A stretch of DNA of 64,000 bases from Lamellibrachia columna (taxonomy: Eukaryota; Annelida; Polychaeta; Sabellida; Siboglinidae): the NCBI GenBank assembly GCA_963662155.1, contig OY759274.1, positions 17,920,416-17,984,415 of the forward strand, in the 5' to 3' direction. The notes beneath the pieces were generated by a model, which saw only the letters and a list, made by a program, of their open reading frames with translations, was not told where the DNA came from and did not search any database. Below are positions 22,650 through 35,500 of the stretch, piece after piece. Numbering within the stretch: the first letter of the stretch is position 1; each line of letters begins with the position of its first letter. A program made the translations under genes and the position numbers.

Positions 22650-23590
22650 TTATCGTATTCTTTATGGCGGACGTGTCGTCATATTTTGAGAAGCAGATGA
22701 TCCCCGTTTGTCTTAAAATATGCATATCTTATTGTCTACAATCGTTCTCTCGTGTATCATGTTCCATCAAATCATAGCCGACTTCAGTGATAGTCCTAGT
22801 GACAGTCCAGTTGAATCCTTTGTTTGTGCTGGAGCTCTTCTGCCCCTTCTGTCGTGCCTAACATGATTAAATTTAGTATGCGTTCTTTCACTCGCATAAT
22901 GTGTCCCGAGTATGAAAGCTTTGTCACGTGACTATCATGTCCAGGTTGTTGGGGTCGTTACTTCCTGTACAGTTGATTCATTCGTTTTCTTTGCAGACTA
23001 CATGACTCGTCATATTCGTCTCCTGCGCCAGGGTTCGAAACTGCTGATTAGCTTGTTCATCCTCTTTCTGGTGGTCCACAATTCACGACTATATGTATAA
23101 CCACTGGAACGATAATTGGATTTACCAGTCTGATTTTGGTCTGGTTCTGGTCTGTTTGTTCCTCCAGATTTTCGCCGTTGCAGCTATCGCTGTCCCGCCG
23201 AGTAACAGCCAACTTCTAATCTCACCTTCTCATTGCGAATTATTATCTACCTTTGACCCAATGAAGATTACATGTCTGATAACTTGTTCATCTCCCATAT
23301 TGAAATATCAAATGTTGTCATTTCAAATAATTTAGCCTGTTTGGTGTTCAAGGCTTTCTCGCATTCCCTCTCGACTGTATTTAGCTGCTTTAGATCCTCT
23401 TTATTTTACGCAATCGCAATTGTATTGTCTGCCTACATCAAGTTGTTAGTTTTCCTTCCTCCAATCCTAAACCGGCCTCCCCTTATGAAAATATACCATG
23501 GAATTACATGGCATACCATGGTATTTCGTTATCTTACATGGTATTACATGGAATACATGGTAAACTGGTAGACTATGTTTTTCCATAAAT
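22650..23590. other. Unassigned intergenic sequence
   Basis: No gene is recognised. At 23490-23560 the words TACCATGG, TTACATGG and GGAATACATGG recur, making a small degenerate palindromic cluster just beyond the tail of the next LINE. Confidence 0.4.
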
Positions 23591-23609
23591 TATGATAAAA
23601 ATAAAGATA

Positions 23610-25950
23610 AAGACAATTTTATTGGCAACTCAACTCATTCAGTAAAAGAACACATGTAACAGTCAATAATCATAAAAACCCTTCCATGATAGCATTTATT
23701 GACAGTTGGTATTAGAGAGTGTCGATACATATTCGTCCGAGTTATTGGCAATGGATACTTATTACTGTGCTTTATATCATAATATGTATGTCTTTTGTCA
23801 GGAGATGATTCAGTTTGTGTGAGCTTACTAAAATTATCGCTCACATGGACAGTCTCAACTTTCTTTCAATGTGTGTAGACCTAAATCATTGAGTATATCT
23901 GCACAGCTTTCGCCAGGAAAGATGCATTTTAAGGCTCTTTTCTGTATTATTTCGATATTGTCAGATAAGTAATTCTGTAAATTGGTATGCCACACAGGGC
24001 ATGCATATTCCAGTACAGGTCTCACGACACTTACGTATATGTTGTGAGATATATACAGTGACCAGATCACTCTGGCTAATACCTGCTCGTTTTAACTGTT
24101 ACAACATATATAATCTTTTCCCAGTTGTTTTCACTGTAATCTCCACATGTTTATTCCATGTTAGATCTTGAGAAATTGTAACGCCAAGAAGCTTAACATG
24201 GTCTACTTTATCTACGTCCATCCCGTCTATCTTTATATTTGGTATGTTATTTCGAAAATTCCCATCTTGTGCATAACTGATGATCATTTCTTTCGATTTT
24301 CGTGAATTGATTTTCTTATCATTTTGCATTGTCCACCTAGCGGCGATGTCAACTGATTCTTGGATTACAGAAACACGTTTTCTATCACATACTTCGAACA
24401 GCGTACTGTCTTCCACATACTTATATAACGGAACAGGTGTTTCTAAATCGTTTGTGTAAACTAGGAAACAGTTGAGTCCAGACAGTGTTCCCTGCGTTTG
24501 GGCTGCAGTGTTCCCTGCGTTTGGGCTCCAATATTCCCTGCGTTTGGGCTGCAGTGTTCCCTGCGTTTGGGCTCCAGTGTTCCCTGCGTTTGGGCCCCAT
24601 CTTATAATATGTGAGGGCATATCATACAGTTGTAGTTTTTCTAGTAACAAGTGACGATTAATGAGATCAAACGCCCTGCAAAAATCCAGCATTACAACTC
24701 GGACATAAGAATACAATTTATCAGTCGCTTCATACCGTCTGTGCATCATTTCTACGAGAACGTCAGTTGTTCCACCAATTCCACCAAATTGCTTAGAGTC
24801 TAATTCTCCGTCAATTATATCATCCACCCATTTCATGATTATTGACCCAAACACCTTTGCAACTATTGGCGTTAGCGATGTTGGTCTAATGTCTTTCTCA
24901 ATCAACATGAGTGGGTTTATTTTCGGCAACGTTATTACGTTCGCCATCTTCCATTCCTCAGGAAGTGCGCCTTGGCGCAGTGAATTGTTGAAAATAGCAG
25001 TTAATGGAGGAGTGAACATATCTGCACGATTCCTTAATACCCAAGCACGAATGTTATCAGGCCATGTGGCCTTATTCGCCTTAACTTCTGTCGCGCTCTG
25101 AACGTTGTCATCACGCTGATGACACACTGATCTAGTAGTCCTCGTTTACTGTGACTATTTGATTACCCTTATTTAAACGGGGTAAATTTTCCCTGACATA
25201 CACAAAAAACTCATTCATTCTACTGGTTAATAATCCACAATCACCATTAGCTGTTTTGTTAGCTAGTCCTTGCATGCCAGAGTTGACATTCCAGTCTAGT
25301 CCCATTAATTTTTTCATATGTTTCCACCAATCTTGGGATCTTGACTCATTTATTGCTGCAATTTGTGCTTGATAAAAGTCGTACTTGGGTCTCGAAGCGG
25401 CGCGGTTAACTTTATTGCGCAATATCCTGGCTTGATTCACATCACCGCTCATGTGAGCTAATTGTCTTTTACAAACTAATGTTCTAAACCAATCCGTTAC
25501 AAATGGCTTATCAGCCGTGTGACGTGTTAGACTTTAGTAGGAAACACGCTTCCATGAGCTTATTAATAACAGTTTGATAATGTAAATACTTATATACACA
25601 TGACTGTAACCTAAATAATGGTTCCTATATAACAGCTGACAAAGCCATAGCAAATGTGGCTTTTTCATTGGGACCCATACATCTTACAGTTAAACGTGTC
25701 ACACACTCGGTATCAAGTAACCGATTAAAACTTGGTTTCAGCAATACCATATTATGGTCTGATTTCCCAGGTTCAGAAATAGTACCAGGCGGGGTATATA
25801 CATCCACCATTTTCGTCCATATTTTATCCATTATCGCTTGTCCACGTGTTGGAACATTCACTACCTGAACAAATCGAAAGTGTGTTCTCAGAAAATTATC
25901 ATTTAACTAATTGAAGTCTCCTGTTATAATAACGCCACAATCTGTTTAAA
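23610..25950 (-). mobile_element. LINE of the CR1/jockey group, decayed
   Basis: Read on the - strand: endonuclease remnants at about 25860-25630 (DHNMVLLKPSFN), linker at 25450-25130 (KNKVNRAASRPKYDFYQAQI, RMNEFFVYVRENLP), and reverse transcriptase at 25090-24100 (LPEEWKMANVITLPKI, VMLDFCRAFDLINRHLL, LVYTNDLETPVPLYKYVEDS). C-terminal sequence follows at 24070-23855 (RPVLEYACPVWHTNL). The tail near 23610 ends GCCAATAAAATTGTCTTTAT. The catalytic YxDD motif reads YVED, and the segment before it is replaced by a 23-bp repeat, so the enzyme would be inactive. The clade is uncertain. Its protein differs clearly from the CR1 at 27.6 kb. Confidence 0.85.
24482..24600. repeat. 23-bp minisatellite inside the reverse transcriptase
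   Basis: Five copies of CCCTGCGTTTGGGCTGCAGT plus GTT (with CCA/CAG variants). The unit encodes AQTQGTLS and relatives on the - strand, derived from the conserved PQGTLSGP motif of the polymerase. Confidence 0.9.
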
Positions 25951-26009
25951 AACACCATGGTATTTTACCACGATTTCCCTGTTTCAAAACTGTTGATATT
26001 GTTTCAGTA

Positions 26010-26640
26010 TTTCCCTCAGTGTTCACAGGTTTTGGGAAAATTGCAAAGTTTGTTCACCGTCCCCGAGTTAACCCGGAAGTTACACCTGTGTCACAACGGT
26101 TGCGTCGCCTTGCATTCTTTGTACGTGAGGAAGTGTCACGTGAGTTGCAACGTTTACAAGACTCATCACCCACGCACGTCGGAAATCAGGTGAAATACGA
26201 CTGTGTGTTGACCTGAAAGCAGTCAACAAGGCCACCATTCAGGCAACTGCCAGCAACTGAAAGGAACTACTCGACAGGCGAACGTGAAGCACTGTCGTGT
26301 ATCTTTGCAAGCGAACATTGGCATGTGTTTCTCTTCGGTAGAAAGTTCATATTAAGGACTGATCGCCAGGCCCTCACCACTCTATTAGCGACGTCCGGCT
26401 CTGGGCACAGGCCATTACGAATCTACCGATGGTCTGGTCGCCTCCATCATGGCTTTGACATTCAGTGCACTGCAGGTTCGAAGAACCAGGTAGCAGATAT
26501 GCTAGGCAAACTGGTCAACGACGAACCGACACAAACAAATCACTGGACGAATTACGGTAAAAAGTTGGAATGGACACATGGCTCATGGAATCATCCAGGA
26601 GCAGTGTCGCATGTGTCAATAATAATGTTTTCTTAAGAAC
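26010..26640 (+). mobile_element. Ty3/Gypsy LTR retrotransposon fragment
   Basis: Two gag-pol pieces are joined by a deletion. About 26019-26170 matches the start of the reverse-transcriptase region (HRPRVNPEVTPVSQRLRRL, EEVSRELQRLQ). About 26325-26520 matches RNase H (GRKFILRTDRQALTTLL, GSGHRPLRIYRW, KNQVADMLGKLV). The polymerase catalytic part is missing and the frame shifts between pieces. No LTRs are visible nearby. Confidence 0.85.
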
Positions 26641-27057
26641 ACAGTTTTAAACTTGGATTATTCTTCATCCGGAAATGAAAAAATATGCCATGCATGACTA
26701 AACAGTCTGTTAATATAGTCACAACAATGCACGTTGGGCTCTACGCTGTATGTGTCTGCATCACTCTACTGTACTCGACCTCACGCTTCTAAGATATTCA
26801 TTTATAATTCCCAGTTGATCTGGCCAAGGGACAAGGGTCAAAGCAATTATGTGGTGCGTACAATTTCACATGAGTAGAGTTTGTCAGCAATTATCGTCAT
26901 GCCTTGCAATAATAATTCGAATACATACATCATATCCTTACACCATTCACCCAAATTCAAAGTGTCTGGCTTCATAATTGTCCAATACATCGTATTTACG
27001 AATCTCCAGACTCTTCGTAAACCGTTGATGTGTTGCACAGGTACACTGTAAAAAATA

Positions 27058-27542
27058 CGAATTTGGTCATATCTCTCATACTGCTATATTTGGTCATATC
27101 TCTCATGCCGCGATATTTGATCATATCTCTCATGCCGCGATATTTGGTCATATATCTCATATTGCGATATTTGGTCATATCTCTCATGCTGCGATATTTG
27201 GTCATATCTCTCATGCTGCGATATTTGGTCATATATCTCATGCTGCGATATTTGGTCATATCTCTCATGCTGCGATATTTGGTCATATCTCTCATGCTGC
27301 GATATTTGGTCATCTCTCTCATGCTGCGGTATTTGGTCATATCTCTCATACTGCGATATTTGGTCATATATCTCATGCTGCGATATTTGGTCATATCTCT
27401 CATGCTGCGATATTTGGTCATATCTCTCATGCTGCGATATTTGGTCATATATCTCATGCTGCGATATTGCTGCGATATTTGGTCATATTTATCATGCTGC
27501 GACATTTGGTCATCTCTCTCTCATGCTGCGATACTGCAGCAA
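27058..27542. repeat. 27-bp minisatellite, about 18 copies
   Basis: The unit is CGATATTTGGTCATATCTCT followed by CATGCTG, period 27. Because 27 is a multiple of three, both strands read through as 9-residue repeats that are not genes. The array directly precedes the CR1 element. Confidence 0.95.
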
Positions 27543-27599
27543 TATGTTCTGTAAGTTGTCCTAAATTTAGTTTGTGTAAAGGCAGCAATCCATTGGCGT

Positions 27600-29660
27600 A
27601 TTTAGGATCTCGCAAAGAGGGAGGCAAGCTTAGTTACTTAGTTACTTACTTAGTTAGTTACTCATTAGAGGCTATTAGAAAAATAATGCTAAAACAAACT
27701 ATGTGGAGGGTTTATAGGCGTACCAGAAAGGACGAAGACTATGCAAAATACAAAGAGGCACTTAATGCAGCTACAACTGAAATCAGACAATCTAAAAGAA
27801 GCTATGAGCAAAAACTAGCATGTAACATAAAAAATGACAGCAAGAGTTTTTATGCAAGACAAGGTTGGACCTCTAGAAGACAGTACTGGAAATATAATAT
27901 CACAGGGGTTTTTAATGGCGGAAGACCTAAATGGTTACTTCAGTTCAGTGTTTACCAAAGAAGATATTAGTTCATTACCAGTTGCTGATGCTAAATTTCA
28001 GGGGGCTAAATCTGACTATTTAGGTCCGTTAGTTGTAACTCCAGAATTGGTAGCTAAGAAAATAAAGGCAATGAAGGATAACAAATCACCGGGAGTGGAT
28101 GGGATTCCTCCAAAATTACTAATGGAAACAGTAGAACAAATCAGTATACCACTTGCAAGAGTATTCAATTTGTCATTAAAAGAGGGAGTTGTTCCGTTTG
28201 AATGGAAAGAAGCAAACATCATACCATTATTTAAAAAGGGTTCGAGAAATAAGTCAGAGAATTACAGACCAGTGAGTTTAACGTCAGTGATTTGTAAATT
28301 ATTAGAAAGGTTAATTAAAGACCATATGGTGGACTTCCTCGTTAAGCATAAATTATTAAATTCATCTCAACATGGATTCCTTAAAGCGAGGTCATGCTTA
28401 ACAAATATGTTATGTTTTTTGGAAGAAATCACTAAGTGGATAGACGTGGGATCGCCAGTAGATATTATCTACTTAGATTTTCAGAAAGCTTTTGACAAAG
28501 TGCCACATCAAAGATTACTACTTAAATTAAAAGCCCATGGTATCGGGGATAGCATAACTGACTGGATAGAACAATGGCTGACTGACAGAAGACAACGAGT
28601 TGTAGTAGATGGAGAAGTTTCAAATTGGAAATCGGTTTTGATTGGGGTACCTCAAGGATCAGTATTAGGACCTATATTATTCTTAATTTATATCAATGAC
28701 TTGGACGACAGTATAACAAGTAACGTACTGAAATTTGCGGATGACACAAAACTGTTTAGAAAGGTTAATACTGATGGTGATAAACAACATTTACAAAACG
28801 ATCTAGACAGATTAGTGAAATGGTCTGAGAAATGGCAGATGTTGTTCAATTTTGGGAAATGTAAATGCCTACATACAGGACATAGGAACTTGAATGTAAA
28901 CTATAAAATGGGAGATACTGTTCTGGGTACTACTGTAAAAGAAAAGGACTTAGGAGTTACAATAAGCGCTGATATGAAAGTTTCAGAGCAGTGTGGTATT
29001 GCAGCTTCAAAGGGTAATCAAATTCTTGGATTGATTAGAAGAAACATAACATACAAGGGAAAACAGTTAATTATACCTCTTTATAAAGCAATAGTTAGAC
29101 CTCGTTTAGAATACTGTATACAAGCATGGAGACCATATCGTAAGAAGGATATAGATACGCTTGAACGCATACAAAGGAGAGCAACTAAAATGATTCCAGA
29201 ACTGAGAGACCTTAGTTATGAAGAACGCCTGAAAGAATGTGGTTTAACAACTCTAGAGACAAGGAGGTTAAGAGGAGATCAGATTGAAGTTTTTAAGATA
29301 TTGAATGGGTATGAAAATATTGATAGAAATATGTTTTTCTCACTCAAGAAGGATAGCAGAACTAGAGGACATGAGGTAAAATTAGTAAAGGATCAATGTA
29401 GATTGGACATCAGGAAGCACTCGTTCTCACAGAGGACAATAAATGAATGGAACAAATTGTCTACAGATTGTGTAACTGCTAGCAGCGTGAATATGTTTAA
29501 AAACAAGGTTGACACATATCTCAGGAGGGCGGGTTATAAGTAGATGAACATTGTTGGACTCTCGATAAGCCAATGGCTTCCTTGTCCACTTGCCATCTGG
29601 GCCTTTGGCTTGGATGGCAAATCTTGTTAAATCTTGTTAAATTAGCTTACCGTGATACTA
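27600..29660 (+). mobile_element. CR1-type LINE, 5'-truncated, reverse transcriptase open
   Basis: The element starts inside the endonuclease-polymerase linker and runs to a 3' end of repeated TTGTTAAAT words (about 29620-29640). Its tail is shared with the fragments at 14.2 kb, 40.7 kb and 41.1 kb. It is the best-preserved retroelement in the window, but the endonuclease and ORF1 are absent, so it is probably dead on arrival. Confidence 0.93.
27834..29543 (+). pseudogene. CR1 reverse transcriptase ORF (5' truncated, frameshifted)
   Basis: A 569-residue frame without stops. It holds the polymerase motifs in order: KSPGVDGIPPKLL (84-96), NYRPVSLTS (143-151), DIIYLDFQKAFD (210-221), GVPQGSVLGP (271-280) and the catalytic FADD (301-304). 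The typical C-terminal region WNKLSTDCVTASSVNMFKNK follows. Upstream, 27650-27850 continues the protein in another frame. Comparison with the copy at 15.1 kb shows a deletion of roughly 25 bases at about 27855 that causes the shift. The frame's ATG is therefore not a natural start. It would function only if a donor element supplied the N-terminal half. Confidence 0.88.
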
Positions 29661-29884
29661 TGCAAACACAAAGGCCAAAGGGCATGACCCAATGTCCCCC
29701 CCCCAAATACGCCACAGCAGCGATCATATATCACAAATAGATGTCTCCCTTGTAGACCGATGAGTTGTGCTGTCGTTGAAAGATGCATCAGAGAGCAGGA
29801 AGTAGAAACGAGAAATGCATCTAGAAACGAACATTGACAACATAATATTATGTCTAAAAACATATATTTGATCAGTGACTAATT

Positions 29885-30530
29885 AGATTTTCCGAAGAAG
29901 GCCGACGGTCATCATGAGAAAACCTCACCTGGATTAAGCAGATCCATCAAATTATAGCCTCAGCAAGCAATACTCTTGCATTCAATAGACGCAACCTGTA
30001 CTCACCAAACCATCAAACACAAAACAACTGCCTACACAACCCTTGTTTGTCCGCTCTTGGAATACTCTTCATCCGTATGTGATTCCTACACGCCCAAGTC
30101 CTCATTAACAAAATAGAGAAAGTGCAAAGAAGGGCGGCACGTCCTTGTTACAATGATTACACATCCAGAGAAACGGTGTGTCAGACGATAAACGATAAAG
30201 AATTTACACTGGGAACAATTAACTAACAGAAGAACAAAGATACGTCTCACCATATTCCACAAAGCCATCAACGGCCGTGTATCCCTAATTGTCAGTCTCA
30301 AACCTTCTCCAGTCCGCGCAGCGTCAACTTAAATACCATCCACACCAGCAAGAAGTGTTGTAAATTCCCAAAACAATGAAAGATTGAAACTCACTACCAG
30401 ACGCAATAATCAGCATCACAGAACCACAACAATTTAAACACGCGCTAACCCACCCAATTCTAAGCAGCAAGCACTCCATGGGCACACAAGCCTGACCGTT
30501 TAACTCCTAAGAAGTGTTGGCCAGTATACT
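29885..30530 (+). mobile_element. LINE 3' fragment, decayed
   Basis: Frameshifted remnants of a reverse-transcriptase C-terminal domain: NLTW.KQIHQIIASASNTL near 29930, NKIEKVQRRAARP near 30110, NDYTSRETVCQTIND near 30150. It is distinct from the CR1 copy just before it. No target duplication is seen. Confidence 0.7.
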
Positions 30531-30539
30531 ATACAAGAC

Positions 30540-31515
30540 AAGACACAGATCACAGAATGTCCGCGTCATCCATCGGTGACGTCGAGACGTCTCCTTCAAC
30601 TGGTCCCGTAGCGCGGTCGATGCAGAGACAACCGACCGGTCAACATCTCATAAAATGCCCACCGTTATTGACGCCGAAGAACTTATATAACTGTGTCGAG
30701 AAACCTGGAATGGAAGGTATCCAAATGTGTAAATGACATGTTTCCTGCACTCTCTTAAAATAAGTAATATGTCGCTTGATCTGTGAGATTGGCGGAGGAT
30801 TAGAATGGCACTACTATGCCCTCATCCGAGTCCACCATGATGTTGCTATGTATCCCGAAATGCTTTACGCCACGCGTTTTATTTTCCGGTTCCTGTTGTG
30901 ACTATCAAAAAGTGGAAATGTAAATGACGTCAGACAATGTCGCAAAGGAAGACGTCATAAAATAAAACATTTTTTAGGTGTGTGTGCACAGTTAGGGAAC
31001 AAAGTTGCCGTGTGTGATCCTGGCCACTAATCTATGTATACTGGATTGCGGACGAATGTACTTCGCATGAAGGCATTGGCCGCCATCTTACTACAACGTT
31101 TAACTAATTCCGTACGCCAGCGTGCACGCGTTGGTATTGATACGCGATTGTTTCGGCCCGCGGCAAAATGAAAGGTCTTGTGTTGTGTAAAATACCGGCG
31201 AACACTCCTAAAAAGTCAAACGATCAGGTGTCCAACTACCAGACACAATAACCAGTTTGAAGGTTTGTTTCTCTTTTGATAATGTCTCCAATTATGTTAG
31301 CCACTCTTTGATAGGCCTAAAGTTATCACGACACGCAATCTTAATCTGGACCATTACAGTTACCACAACTGCCTGCAGTACACGGTGCACGTTGCATAAT
31401 GATAATCATAGTTTATGTGATATTAAAGAGTCAAAGCGCATTGTGTTTTGTCTTTGTGCATTAACCTAGCTATGGCCACTACTGTGGCGCATTCTCGGAT
31501 ATAAATAATAATATC
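30540..31515. other. Unassigned intergenic sequence
   Basis: No gene, array or known element recognised. CpG content is somewhat raised at 30540-31180. Open frames are short and lack splice context. Confidence 0.4.
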
Positions 31516-31517
31516 AT

Positions 31518-31636
<119 letters not shown>

Positions 31637-31810
31637 TGTGATACATTCTCAAGATAATTCAAGTTATAGTCTAATTCCTCGTTTATCAGATATTTAAGAA
31701 TATAATATGTTAACGAATTATTTCCCGGTCACAAAATTACGAGTGCTACAAATTCTTAAGCTCTGTGCGTAGGATTGCATATAAAAGCATGTACTTACGC
31801 TTACACACAC

Positions 31811-31824
31811 ATGCGCGCGCACGC

Positions 31825-31898
<74 letters not shown>
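31811..31898. repeat. (ACGC)n microsatellite
   Basis: (GC)n/(CGCA) start followed by about 18 ACGC units. Similar tetranucleotide runs occur at 22.6 kb and 43.24 kb. Confidence 0.95.
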
Positions 31899-31899
<1 letters not shown>

Positions 31900-32579
31900 G
31901 GTTTGTGCTCAACATAAATGTTTCAATTGCCAGCACTAAGCTCTGGTCGTACATAACTCAAAAGTTTCTACATTGTTCGCGAGCACGCGCCGCTGCTACG
32001 GCGTCCAGTTACCCGTCCTTGCATTCACCCCTACTGCGACTGGTTTAATCAACATAAATACATAGGTGCAAAGCTAAATAATTGTGAGCACGATTCTCCC
32101 GCTGGAGATGAAATGAATTAAAGATTGCAGCTCACGCGAGTGTGTGTGAGAGAGATATCCGACTACCCGTCCTACCACAATATACGGAAATTTTTGCAAA
32201 ATGAAGGTCTAAATAATGCCATTTTATGCATTCTGTAGCAACTTTTGAATAAGAAATGTAACCATCGTAAATAAACCTTTACAGCGCAATCAAAACAAAA
32301 AAGCTTTAAAAACTTCATATTATTTGTTGCTAACAGAATTGTAGGAACTGGTTAAAAAATGAGCAGATTATTTGGAAAAGAAGGAAAAACAGGATATGTG
32401 ATAAAATTTACAAAAAGATGGAGATCTCCTTCCCGATGTAAGGCACTAGGCACCTCGGAAAACGTTAGTTTGATGTCGCAGTACACACGCCGCTACTACA
32501 GCGTCCATGAAGTTACCCGTCCTTGCATTCGTCTCTACCGCCCAACACAGTCAACGTAAACGTCCGTTCGGCGTCGTCC
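31900..32579. other. Region downstream of gene A
   Basis: This should contain the gene A 3' UTR on the - strand. No canonical AATAAA is seen within 600 bases; a variant ATTAAA occurs near 32043-32048. Nothing else is recognised. Confidence 0.35.
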
Positions 32580-35500
32580 TCAGTTGTACCACTTCTCCCG
32601 CGCGCTCATGTCCTTCTGCTTCACGACGACGCCGCTCTCCTGGAACTGCACAATGCGCTCCGTGTCGTTGAACAGCAGAGTGCGCTCCGGGTACAGCAGG
32701 ATGCGGTGGTTCTCCAGTCGAGCCCGACTAGCGCGCGTCGTCGCCGAGCTGAGGCGCTCCGTCACTTCCGCCACCTTCTTCTTGTTCACCTTATGACCTA
32801 TGAACCTGGTGTCAAGGCCGTCAATGGCGGGGAACATCTTGAGGCCGTAGCCTGGTAGCGTCGTGGGCTCAGGATTGCGACACGGGACTCCGCCAGAGCT
32901 GCTCTTGGTGTGCGCCGTATTGAGACGGTGCGAGATGGCTTTGACGTCGCCCGACGCCGCCGAGATCGTGTCTTTGGCGGCCGCCGGGTCGGCCTTGCAT
33001 GGCACGCCGCCTCCGCTCGCCTTCGTCTCCGTCTGTCGACACGATACCAACATATTATGTAAGTGATTTGAGCTGTACACTATTTCGCCACAAACTACGA
33101 ACCCCCCCACCCAATATCACCAGACAAGCACTGACATGGAACCCTCCACCCAGTATCACCAGACAAGCACTAACATGGAACCCTCCACCCAGTATCGCCA
33201 GACAAGCACTAACATGGAATCCTCCACCCAGTATCGCCAGACAAGCACTAACATGGAACCCTCCACCCAGTATCACCAGACAAGCACTAACATGGAACCC
33301 TCCACCCAGTATCACCAGACAAGCACTAACATGGAACCCTCCACCCAGTATCACCAGACAAGCACTAACATGGAACCCTCCACTCAGTATCACCAGACAA
33401 GCACTAACATGGAACCCTCCACCCAGTATCACCAGACAAGCACTAACATGGAACCCTCCACCCAGTATCACCAGACAAGCACTAACATGGAACCCTCCAC
33501 CCAGTATCACCAGACAAGCACTAACATGGAACCCTCCACCCAGTATCACCAGACAAGCACTAACATGGAACCCTCCACCCAGTATCACCAGACAAGCACT
33601 AACATGGAACCCTCCACCCAGTATCACCAGACAAGCACTAACATGGAACCCTCCACCCAGTATCACCAGACAAGCACTAACATGGAACCCTCCACCCAGT
33701 ATCACCAGACAAGCACTAACATGGAACCCTCCACCCAGTATCACCAGACAAGCACTAACATGGAACCCTCCACCCAGTATCACCAGACAAGCACTAACAT
33801 GGAACCCTCCACCCAGTATCACCAGACAAGCACTAACATGTAACCCTCCACCCAGTATCACCAGACAAGCACTAACATGGAACCCTCCACCCAGTATCAC
33901 CAGACAAGCACTAACATGGAACCATCCACCCAGTATCACCAGATAAGCACTAACATGTAACCCTCTACCCAGTATCACCAGACAAGCACTAACATGGAAC
34001 CCCCAAGGAAAGAAGAAAGATGAAGACCTGGCGGGACTTGGAAACGGAACTGAAGAAGATGGGCTACACCTGCAATGAAATAACAGCGATGGCACAGAAC
34101 AGCACTCGTTGGAGAGCTTTTGTCGACGGCCCATGCTCCCAGCGAGTAAACGGGCCTAAGCAAGCAGCTAGCAGCAAGCAGCAAACAACACACAGCAAAC
34201 AGCAAGCAGCATGCAGCAAGCAGCAAGCAAGTATATGGGAAGTTAGTCGGAAAAAGTACAGTTAATATCTGTGTAGGGATAAATAAAAATGTCTCATCGA
34301 ATCGTCTTATAACAACTGCATTGACTATATGACCACATCATAAAATGCCTTTGACATCTACGGTATAAAAGAATCGCCTAATTCAAATGATAGCGGTCTA
34401 TATGGAACACTTCTAAACCAATATAACTCGAATCATACCTGCCAACTCTCACGCATTCGACGTGAGCCTCACGCATTCCTATCTAATGTCACGCTCTCAC
34501 GTCCAGGGCTTACTGTCTCACGTCCAGGGCTTACTGTCTCACGTCCAGGGCTTACTGTCTCACGTCCAGGGCTTACTGTCTCACGTCCAGGGCTTACTGT
34601 CTCACGCATTAGTGCCATTTCAGATTCAGCGCCATTTGAGATTCATGGTTTTATTGCACACTGTAAAACATCTGTTTTCGATCCTTGAAGCTTTCCGAAA
34701 GCTTTGCTACCAGCAGTGGGGTCGGGCAGGGGAGCAAGCCTAGCAATATATAGAACCCGCATGCCAATTGGTCATTCTGTATAGACAGTTAGACACAGCC
34801 AATCAGCGCGTCCGTAAGGTATCTGTCAATTTCCGTATCGCTTCCGCCTTTATCAATTAGACGGACGGACGGATAGGCAGTCTCCCGCTGGATGGAACTA
34901 TGACGTCCCTCCTCAAAATCAAGATGGCCAACTCCGAATCTGCCAAACGTTGTTACAAGTGGGAACCGTCCAAAGAAGTATTGGCCAAGGCAAAGAAAGC
35001 CACCAATGAGTACAACACACAACACCAAGAGTGAACATGACTACAGCAGTTTCCATAATATGTGAATACAAACAACGCATGTGCAATATTTGACATTATA
35101 ATACTTTGTTTCTTGAATGTGATATTACTTCTAATTATTTGTCTGCGGGAAACTTGTTATCAGAACAACACCCAGCTGCTTAAAATGTACTGTTCGGATG
35201 TTAGAAAGACTAATACAAAGTATGTACATTTAATCTTGTATATACATTTCCACATTTTGTGCATTAGTAAATGAAATAATATCTTTAAACTAACAAATAT
35301 GGCTACTGAAAAACGTCATTTTTTTCAACCCTAAAATGCGGGAAATATCTGCATTTTGATTCTATATTATAAAAAATTTCCGTACCCCATCAACGAGAGG
35401 GGGCAAACCCCTCTTGAGCCACCCACTCAGCGCCTTCGGTGCTGGGCAGGGCTTCGCCTCAAGCTCCGCATCAGTAATCTCACACAATGCAAACTCTGGG

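Noticed and set aside
26996..27554. Opposing 169- and 174-residue repeat proteins
   Set aside because: Both come from a 27-bp minisatellite; hydrophobic look on one strand is composition only.
32999..34134. Open frames of 315 and 359 residues on opposite strands
   Set aside because: They are translations of the 39-bp minisatellite, whose unit length is a multiple of three and lacks stops; no exon signals support them.
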